64,000 nucleotides of DNA from Perkinsus olseni. Lineage: Eukaryota > Perkinsozoa > Perkinsida. Every line of letters begins with the position of its first letter. Position 1 is the first letter of the stretch. A program made the translations under genes and the position numbers. This document shows, one piece after another, positions 57,201 through 64,000 of the stretch. The notes beneath the pieces are model-generated. The model searched no databases, was not told the origin of the DNA, and saw nothing but the letters and a program-made list of their open reading frames with translations. The stretch spans positions 1 to 64,000 of the forward strand of contig JABANN010000002.1 in NCBI GenBank assembly GCA_013115125.1, read 5' to 3'.

Positions 57201-59000
57201 CCTCGCTTTCCCTATTTCTCACCTTAGCGATGAGCTCATCAGTAGCCTTCTGAGTGTTGTCCCAATCGATCTCCGCCTTACTGCGATGTCTGGCCGCATC
57301 AACCGTGACGCCGAGAAGGACAGTTGTTGTGATGAAGATGATTTGCATGACGTCAAGAAGATATCAGTAGTAATAGCTGCATCAGCCATTACCGAAACCC
57401 CTCCTCGCCACCCACCAGAGCCACGCAGCACGAATGATGATTTCGACACAAGGCGTGTGGACAGCACGGCATGATTGCATGCATCCCATTGGTATCGATT
57501 TACTCCTTCACAGCAGCAGTCACGTCGCCGTCTTTCACCTGCTTCTCCTCGTCGAGAATAGCCAGCTTCTCCGCGCGCGTCTTGGCGATATCATCGTCAA
57601 TCTCCGCGCTAAGCCTGAAACACGGCAATCGATCAACCCTCCCTCAGGGCCCTCACTAACCCTACTTGTGCAAACTCTCCTCCGCTACGCTCATGTGCTT
57701 CCCAGTCGTCTCCAAAAACGAGGACGGCGAACCCGGCTCAGCGTCCTCCTCAGTACGCTTCTTGCGTTGCTTCACGATATCGCTAATTTGATGGGAATCC
57801 TGAGACTCAAAATTTGACTCACGGCCCTTTCACCCAGACTCCACCAATTTACTTGCTTCAGCGCCGCGACGCTGGCCGACATCCGCTGTTCAATTTTGTC
57901 AAGCTTCGCCTCCTTCTCCTGTTTCTGCTCCTTCAACCCATCCAACTTAGTCTGCCATTCCGAGTCTGACTCTGAGGTATCCGCCGAGACCTAACATCAC
58001 GGGCGTGCGCGCTTTGCACCACAATTTTTCGAATTCGCGGTAATTCGAAAACTCATCTCACCTCGAGTTTTTTCGCCTCCCTTTCCCATTTGCTCTGCAA
58101 GTCGCGAATCTCATCCGCGTGCTTCTCGAAATTATAAGAGTTTCGATCGCCTCCCCCATACTGCATCAGCGACGAGATGTCAGTACTCAGATTCGGATTT
58201 TCCGCTTCGAACTTGGCCTGGTCGTCCAAAGCCTTATCGAGCTGAAGGAACACGCCCAATGCGATAATTGCCATCGAGAGAGCGCCGGACTCCACCCATG
58301 CAATCAGCGCACGACGGAGAAGAGACAACGGCGATTCTGTCACAGACGGAGATCGCTCGGCGAGGAACTAGGATTGCTTAGGGCAAAATTATTACCTCTG
58401 CTTTGGCCTCAGCCTGCATCTCCAAATTGTTGGCTTTCAGTTTGGCCAACTGCGAGTTGAAGGCATCGTCAAGTCGAGCTACCTCGCGCTCACGGGACCT
58501 TAGCTCATCACTGTCCTGAAAAAGCGGAAACAGACGTATCCTAACTTCATGCGCACAGGATTCAGAACAGGTCAGATCGGACTCACCAAGTTGATCGGGC
58601 TCTTCTCCTTGGCCTCCAAAAAGGAGGCGTCAGAAGCCTCTATGTCTCCCCCGGCGTCAGAATCACCACCGGCGTCCGAGTCCACCTCATCGTTAGCCGG
58701 AACGACCGAGTCCGAAGTGTCTCCACCGACATCAGGCTCCTCGTCCACCATCGACGAGCTCCCCAGATCTCCGTCCATCTCGTCCTCGTCAAATGACTTC
58801 TTGCTCTTTGCTTTGGTCTCGAGGAGTGAGGATCCTCCGCTCAACTGGCCGTCAGGAGTACCCTGCATGCCGTTGATGTGATGCAGCCTCTCTCGGAACC
58901 TGCATACCAACACTGGTGGTGCTGCGCTCACCACCACCACCCCAGCGTGAAGGGTAGCAGCAGCAGCACACGTGATTTTAACGTATGGGCGAAACTCCAT
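54275..59000 (-). CDS. Large secreted coiled-coil protein with recurrent SFLQ/SFLE motifs (A)
   Basis: Family not recognised. The start ATG at 58998-59000 begins MEFRPYVKITCAAAATLHAG, a probable signal peptide, and an acidic Asp/Ser-rich segment follows. More than a dozen short exons then encode charged coiled-coil helices (for example SKAEIDWDNTQKATDELIAK and MKTLDTDLDKTTKQDRKDLA). Between helices a motif [SAP]-[FL]-[LF]-[EQ] recurs: SSLLETK, ASFLEAK, PSFFESS, ASFLQLD, ASFLQTG, SSFLEKG, ESLLQTG, VSFLELG, SSFLEVG. The C-terminus is LSQLQAELSKGAV with TGA at 54275-54277. Short introns, several of introner type, separate the modules, so exon borders and protein repeats nearly coincide. Possible roles are surface, wall or vesicle content; this is inference only. 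Most exon borders were set by frame and GT-AG sites; some are tentative. Confidence 0.65.
54970..55014 (-). repeat. 45-nt intron with the GTGGCGC motif
   Basis: In gene A the join ADNEKIHN-EYLQSTRQED supports it. It starts GTAGGTC and contains AATTTTGTGGCGCAGTGA (complement of 54983-55000). Confidence 0.75.
55180..55232 (-). repeat. 53-nt intron with a tRNA T-arm
   Basis: In gene A it joins FSREE to TDAAKDLQAKLD. It contains AAGGTCCCGGGTTCGAATCT in sense orientation and ends TTTTTAG. Confidence 0.8.
55497..55635 (-). repeat. 139-nt intron with two copies of the GTGGCGC motif
   Basis: It starts GTGAGTTAATTTCGTGGCGC (complement of 55611-55635). A second copy, AATTTAGTGGCGCGCGA, lies at the complement of 55539-55555. 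This looks like one intron-sized unit inserted next to or into another. Confidence 0.75.
56715..56763 (-). repeat. 49-nt intron with a tRNA T-arm
   Basis: In gene A, after QSRQSEDK. It starts GTAGTGGTCGCGGGTTCGAT followed by CCCGGGTTGGGGTAC, and ends GGCCTCAG. The first 30 nt read as variable loop, T-arm and acceptor strand of a tRNA. Confidence 0.8.
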
Positions 59001-59444
59001 TATACACCCGCGACCTATGACAGATTGAGATGATAATATTCGCCACTTTCGAAGGGTGAATCGAGCAAACCTCTCCTCGCTGCGAACTCGAGCTCCGCTG
59101 CGATGAGCCCTAGGATCCGTCGCAGCAATAGGGCACTGCGGAGAGCCTATCGCGGTTCTCTGGATAGGTAACTCATCAGCGCTGGCAAGTGCCCAGGGTT
59201 CTCAGCAGCAGCAGCAGCAGGTGGCAGTCAAGGGATAGTTAGCGGGAACTTCAAGAGGGCACCAGGTCCGTCTGCAACCGTTCGAGATTTCATCACGATC
59301 AACGCTGCGCATCCAGAACGACCCAGAAAAGCGATATGATTCCCCAACTAGCGAAAATCGTAAACTCTTTCTCCGACTTGTGAGAAGTGCAACTACCGTG
59401 CACCGTGCGCACCCTCACAGGCCTGCGCTCGCCGGTACCCCCAC
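59001..59444. other. Intergenic region with a short (CAG)n run
   Basis: Separates the two SFLQ-motif genes. An AGCAGCAGCAGCAGCAGG run lies near 59204-59222. The promoter of gene A should be here; no gene is supported. Confidence 0.5.
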
Positions 59445-62400
59445 CTACTCGTTTAGCCATCCTGTCTCGTCTGCGGCGGCATCGGACTGGATGAAGCTGC
59501 TCGCCTCGGGATGGGCCGAGGCAGCGGCGGCGTCCTCGCGCTGCTCTTTGGCAAGGTCAGCTGATTGAGTCTGTACATCCTCTTTGAGAGTGGCGAGCTG
59601 AGTTGCGGGAAAGTTGGTATGGCAATCACGCACGCGCACGACTACAGCTTTCTCTGCTTTGGCCAGGCTCTGCTGGACCTTAGCGTCATCCTCATTCTCA
59701 GCCTTCAACGCCACAGCGTAGTCAGGCAGGTCCGCACCTCGGCCGAGCTCCAACAGGGATACCGGCAGGGACGATTCATCGGGATGTCGATGCTTCAGCG
59801 TGCGTGCTGAAAGAAATAAGAGGTTGTTGAATCCACTATCACCCATGAGCAGGAAAAACCGCGCGCCACGAAATTGCTTACACTTTTTCTTCGCGAAGTC
59901 CTCCAATGACTGCTTGGCTTCCTGTCGCATATTCATCGAGAACGATCTCGCCTCTCTAGCAATCTTCCTGAGGGGCTCCAAGAAGGCCGGGCCGCCAGAG
60001 GACTCCATGAAACTTGAGGTTGCCGCCGAAGACGGCGCTGAGAGCATCAGAGACAATCCGTTCAACAGCGGCAGGATGAAGCAGCAGGAGCAGGAGCAAA
60101 GTTGATGCATACTGCATATTGAGACGACGGGCGGAGTAAGGCGAGTGCTTGACGACAACACGTCCTCCCTACCTGGCTCCTCCACCAGCTTCTGCTCCTC
60201 CTTCTCAAATTCATGCTCTGACTTTTCCATCTTCCTGCAAAAACCCACACGATTCCGAACCATGTCGCACGCCACGAAATTTTCACTTGTCCGACTCCTC
60301 GCGTGCTCTCTCCAGCCTAGCGACATCCGCCTTCTCGTCCTTGACAGTCTTCGCCATATCAACATCCAGCCGGGCCATCTGCGTGTTCAACTGAAAGCCG
60401 CGCTAGTAGGCTGTGACAGAGCATTTTGTCACAGTCTTTATTGATGAGGAGCCTAACGACCAGCTGTACGCGTACAGCGAATTGCGCATTGGCGGTCTAT
60501 TCTTTTATAGCCTTCTATTGCACACACACTCATGCCAACCACCGTGGCCTAGTGCTACCCGTGGGCTGGATGGCTACCCAAAACGTTACGCAGGGACGGT
60601 CCGATCGTCCAGAGGCCGCGGCCAGAACTCACTTTTTTAACCATTTCGTCTGTCCTCTTCCTCATCTCAGCAACACTCGCGTCAGCAGTAGAAGTCGATC
60701 TGGCAGCGAGCTGGAAGAAGGAGCTTGGACTGGCAGAGCTCGAGGCCAGCTCGAGGAAGGAGCTTGGGGAGGAACTCGCCTGAATGAAGGTAAGCATTCA
60801 AACGGTAAAGACGGCAGACAAAGTGTCAGGCATCTACTACCAAGCATACGCGTAAGCGAGTACGCATACCGTCGGGCTCACCGAGTTAGGGGCTGCACCA
60901 CAGAATGTCGTGCCTCCAGCGAAGACCGAACAACTACTACTGCTGGTTCGATGCAACAGCGGCTCTAGCACCCTCGCATAGCCAACAACGCTCCGGCGAT
61001 TTCCTAGTTTCGCCACCAAAGCCGCTGGCCCAGGCATCCCGTCGGCGCTAAATCCCCGCTGCTCACTTCGAAGCATTTAGCCTTTCGTCCACAGGTCAAT
61101 ACATCGCCCTTAACCTTGTCCAGCTGGTACAGGTGCTTCGTGCACTCACTCTCGTCCTCTCCTCGGGACTGATGAATCTCCAGGCATTCCACCATCGAGT
61201 GGCATTCAATATCTGCGGACAAGTTTAAAAACCACGCGATGCCGCCGCCGGGGTTCGAACCTTGGTCGCAATTTCCGAGCTCGTAATCGCAGCTGCTCTG
61301 CAGACAGTTGGCGTCGATGCTCTCCAGGTTGATCATTGCTGGTTTGATTTCCGATGATTCTATCTCCACCATCGACTTGCCCTGACACCGACGAGCTCTC
61401 AACCAGGTGAATCCTTCAGAGTCTGTGACGGTGGCAACAGACCGCTGCTGCCTCTGCTAAATTCCAGCTGCACTCCCAGGATTCAATTTAACGCGTAAAA
61501 GACGATTCTGGCAGAGCTTCTCTCCAAGCTCAGGAGCGGCAGCAGTCTATTGAACCGCAGAACCGATTCAGCTAATCGGCCTCAAAACCCAGGTTCGATC
61601 CCTTCACAAGTTGAAATTCATCTCACGGTCAATCCTGAGCCTCAGGGTGGGTCGAATCAACAACCTCAGCTTATCGAAGAGCGCCTCATACCCCGAGCGG
61701 TTTGGCTACGAGTACATCACCGGATTCGACAGAGTTGTGGTACTACACCCCGATACCATCGAAAATAAAATTTGATAACTTCAAGTCCACTAATGGCATC
61801 CTCGTAATCTCACCTGAGCCACCTCCTCAAGGACCTTCTTCTCTCCAGGCACCACTCCCTCTGCTGCTTGCTCTGCTGGATCCGCCCTGCAATCCGATGG
61901 TGACGGACGAGTTTACTCAGCACGATTTTCCGCTCACGTTTTGACTCGCTGGCATCCAAAATCGAAGGCGCACTTCATCAGGCTGCCTTCGAGCACGGAT
62001 TCGTCCAGGCGACTGATGCCGTCGGTGCAGTGGTCCGCACCCTGCATACGCCGGGCCGATCGGGCGAAGGCCAGAGCCTTGGCAGCTACTGGAGAGAGCT
62101 TATCCTGCACGAAGGACGCAGCTTCGATCCTCGGCCAGGGCACTTTTCCTTACGGGATTCTGCTGATCTTCCACCTTTTCCTTGTTCTCTTCCTGTTGTT
62201 CTTCATGCCACAGGCAAGTGAGAACGATGCCGCACTGCGACTGATGAATTTCTCTCTTGTCCCTGCATAAAAGATACCACCCCTGCAACAACGGCAGTGG
62301 CTGCTCACTTATTGAAGGTTGGCTCGATGCTTCCGTCAGTTTCATCGAGACAGTCATTGAGCTGAGCCCCACAGTGGCTCTCCATGCATTGGACGTTGAA

Positions 62401-63028
62401 GTAGCGTCCTTGTCCGTAGGCGACCTCGGATACCTGTCGGAACGGAAGTGACGGACCCTTCTTTCCAGCGGACGCGCGCACTTACCGCTGCGATCGGCCA
62501 GGCCATCATGCGACTTTCGCTGGAAGCCTGAAAACAGGAGTGGACCCGAGGCGGATATCTTTCGACCTACTCTTGAGCCTTCTTCGACTAAAGATACGCC
62601 GCTCGAGGGAGGCTGCTGGGACGTCTGAGAGAGCCCGCTTCTCACTGCTTCGGTCGGAGAGCCGCTTCCCTTACCTGGATGGATCCACGGAACTGGCGAG
62701 AGCTGCTGCTGCTGTTGCATCGAGCCTGATGACAGGAGGAACTATCAGGCGTGAGCCCACAATAGTCGGCTGATAGAGTCCAAGCGTGAAGGGAGACGCA
62801 TACTGCTGAGCAGCTTCTACAGGACTACTCCCGGTGTTCATTACACTGCCGTCTCTCCTCAGTTTCAATAGGAGAGCTCCCAGGATCGCCTTCTGCACGT
62901 CAAATGCAATCCTGGGAACGCTGATAAGGCTCAGGAGAGACAGCAGTGTATTGAACACCGCCAGTACTATCGGGTTCTACCTCAGAGCCGAGGGCAAGCA
63001 AAGCCAGGGCGGTGATGGCTGTGCTCAT
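59445..63028 (-). CDS. Secreted Cys-containing coiled-coil protein with SFLQ/SFLE motifs (B)
   Basis: Paralogue-like neighbour of gene A; family not recognised. A candidate start at 63026-63028 gives MSTAITALALLALGSE, a clear signal peptide. The N-terminal half (about 61000-62500) has Cys pairs in a repeating layout: VQCMESHCGAQLNDCLDE, QSQCGIVLTCLWHEE, DHCTDGI...MKCAFDFGCQ, ANCLQSSCDYELGNCDQ-DIECHSMVECLEIH, then LTCGRKAKCFEV. The C-terminal half is coiled coil with SSFLELA, SSFFQLA, PAFLEPL, VSLLELG and SSFIQSD, ending DAAADETGWLNE with the stop at 59445-59447. Introns at 59807-59881 and 60235-60286 carry the GTGGCGC motif, and that at 61213-61260 is a T-arm intron. The first two exons, around an inverted repeat at 62833-62959, are uncertain. 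Secretion and a structural or adhesive role are inference. Confidence 0.6.
59807..59881 (-). repeat. 75-nt intron with the GTGGCGCGCGG motif
   Basis: In gene B. It starts GTAAGCAATTTCGTGGCGCG; the motif lies only 6 nt after the donor. It ends CTTTCAG. Confidence 0.75.
60235..60286 (-). repeat. 52-nt intron with the GTGGCGTGCGA motif
   Basis: In gene B, before KMEKSEHEFEKEEQ. It starts GTGAAAATTTCGTGGCGTGC and ends TTTTTGCAG. The motif overlaps the end of the donor site. Confidence 0.8.
61213..61260 (-). repeat. 48-nt intron whose donor lies in the T-arm
   Basis: In gene B it joins NCDQ to DIECHSMVECLEIH. The intron starts at the GTTCGAACCCC of the T-arm itself, with the upstream arm GACCAAG left in the exon, so an insertion of a tRNA piece would have supplied the 5' splice site. 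Confidence 0.7.
62833..62959. repeat. Imperfect inverted repeat, arms about 55 nt
   Basis: Arm 62833-62888 and the reverse complement of 62907-62959 agree over most positions (both contain GGTGTTCA, TACACTGC, GTCTCTCCT and CCCAGGAT). The two strands therefore encode similar peptides (NTLLSLLSL, ITLPSLLSF). A diverged piece of the same unit recurs near 61528-61555 (CTCAGGAGCGGCAGCAGT). Confidence 0.7.
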
Positions 63029-63318
63029 AAAGTTGTAGTGAAAGAAAGGTAATAGCTACAACGGAGCAGCGTGAGGAAGACAGTCACTTTGGACCTTCAC
63101 AGATGTAGAAGATACTCCACGCTGCTACAAGTGATCCCACCAAGCGAAGGTATGCTCCCAAACTTGTACGAGGTTCGTGCTACGATGTGATGCGACCGAC
63201 GCGAATCCTGCGCTGAAAAAAGCGCGCGCCCAGCCGATCGATTATCTGCGCAGTTTCGTTTCCGAGACACGAGTCACGGAGAACTCGTCAGAGGGCATTT
63301 CTGAGACAGCTGTTCAGA
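63029..63318. other. Divergent promoter region between genes B and C
   Basis: 290 nt separate two head-to-head starts, both with signal-peptide-like N-termini; a shared bidirectional promoter is possible. Nothing else is recognised. Confidence 0.4.
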
Positions 63319-64000
63319 ATGTCTGCTGCCCGTCCTCATCTCCCGACCGTCATCACCTTCTACCTCTACCTCTTCCTAACGCCTGAAGATTCGAAGGTTC
63401 TCGCAAGCCCTGTAGTTGAGGCTGGTCTGTATCAGGGTGAAGTTGATGGTATTGGTACACTGCGAAGTATCGAGATGAACGTCACGCAAGGAGGGGCCTG
63501 GCAGGAAGATCTTTTAATTACGATGGCCCTCACTGGTCTAACGCCCGAGGGAGTGCTTGAGGTCGCCCAAGTGCCCAGAACACGTTGGCATAACTATAGC
63601 TCGAGCTATATCTCGATGTGGAGGGTGGAGCTCCGCCCGGGTTTTCTCGAGAAGCCCGATACGTGCTACCACCCTGAGCACTTCAATGTAAGGGTCAGCC
63701 GGAGTATTCGATCTTCCTTCACTACGTTCTCGGTCCCGAGGGAAGCACGCGAGCATCCACAGTGGTCACCAAGGATGAGACTGTGTGCTGTCTCTGGCGA
63801 CTGGTATCTGTTCTTGGGCAGTCGTTGTCAGGAACGTAAGCCACAGCACACCGCCAACCTTCCCGTTCTCATGAGGAGAGTAGATCGCAGGCCCATTACG
63901 GCGATTGACGGTCAATCTCGTCGGCCCAGCATTAGAGAGAAGGTTGCGTCCCCGGTTACTGTTGATGTGATACCCTCTAGCAACGAGGAAACCGAAGAGC
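63319..64000 (+). CDS. Hypothetical probable secreted protein, 3' end outside the window
   Basis: An open frame of 227 codons from the ATG at 63319 runs to the window edge without a stop. The N-terminus MSAARPHLPTVITFYLYLFL resembles a signal peptide. It is followed by EDSKVLASPVVEAGLYQGEV and a mixed beta-like region (GDWYLFLG) with a few Cys residues (TCYHPEHF, MRLCAVSG, GSRCQERK), then a basic Pro/Ser-rich stretch. No family was recognised. No internal intron is evident so far. Long uninterrupted frame and balanced composition support real coding. Confidence 0.65.
   Translation, partial: MSAARPHLPTVITFYLYLFLTPEDSKVLASPVVEAGLYQGEVDGIGTLRSIEMNVTQGGAWQEDLLITMALTGLTPEGVLEVAQVPRTRWHNYSSSYISMWRVELRPGFLEKPDTCYHPEHFNVRVSRSIRSSFTTFSVPREAREHPQWSPRMRLCAVSGDWYLFLGSRCQERKPQHTANLPVLMRRVDRRPITAIDGQSRRPSIREKVASPVTVDVIPSSNEETEE

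Noticed and set aside
1-64000. CRISPR arrays, bacterial operons, Shine-Dalgarno sites
   Set aside because: No regularly spaced repeats were seen. Genes are spliced eukaryotic genes, so bacterial features do not apply.
1-64000. Spliced-leader relics upstream of start codons, as found in retroposed genes of dinoflagellates
   Set aside because: I looked upstream of MDH, NAC-alpha, VPS53 and others for a leader-like TTTTGGCTCAAG and found none.

Overview
The window is nuclear DNA of an intron-rich unicellular eukaryote. Genes are broken into many small exons by GT-AG introns of mostly 45-55 nt (some up to about 1.2 kb), intergenic gaps are modest, and genes lie on both strands without operons. 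The gene set (secreted pepsin-like proteases in tandem, long ankyrin-tailed ion channels, large secreted coiled-coil proteins, a mitochondrial/bacterial-type malate dehydrogenase) best fits an alveolate of the Perkinsus / dinoflagellate lineage. That placement is inference; no rRNA or organelle marker is present to fix it.

Layout. 0.1-6.5 kb (+): ABCG-type half transporter in about 16 exons. 7.9-24.3 kb: tandem cluster of three secreted aspartic-protease genes, all broken. The first is split by a ~10.9 kb AT-rich Helitron-like element carrying a 2132-codon Rep/Pif1-helicase ORF that ends in a GIY-YIG nuclease domain, plus a second ORF for a probable Cys-rich nucleic-acid-binding protein. Copies two and three are degenerate pseudogenes. 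24.3-26.0 kb: gene-poor, with two strong hairpins and a tRNA-like fragment. 26.0-29.5 kb (-): MFS transporter. 30.5-39.6 kb (+): voltage-gated-type K+ channel with a degenerate cNMP-binding fold and a long ankyrin tail. 40.1-40.8 kb (+): NAC-alpha. 41.7-49.9 kb (+): VPS53 (GARP/EARP subunit), with a tRNA-Lys gene inside one intron. 50.4-52.4 kb (+): small coiled-coil tail-anchored protein. 52.5-53.5 kb (+): intronless malate dehydrogenase. 54.3-59.0 kb and 59.4-63.0 kb (-): two secreted coiled-coil proteins sharing a recurrent SFLQ/SFLE motif. 63.3 kb to the end (+): start of another probable secreted protein.

Two observations stand out. First, a Helitron-type replicase/helicase is fused to a GIY-YIG nuclease and sits as a clean insertion in a protease gene. 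Second, many of the short introns are not unique sequence: one set shares the motif AATTTCGTGGCGCGCGA, another carries the 3' half (T-arm plus acceptor-like strand) of a tRNA. This is what recent intron gain by mobile introner-like elements, including tRNA-derived ones, would look like. Repeats of about 100 bp with a T-arm-like core are also scattered through introns and gaps.
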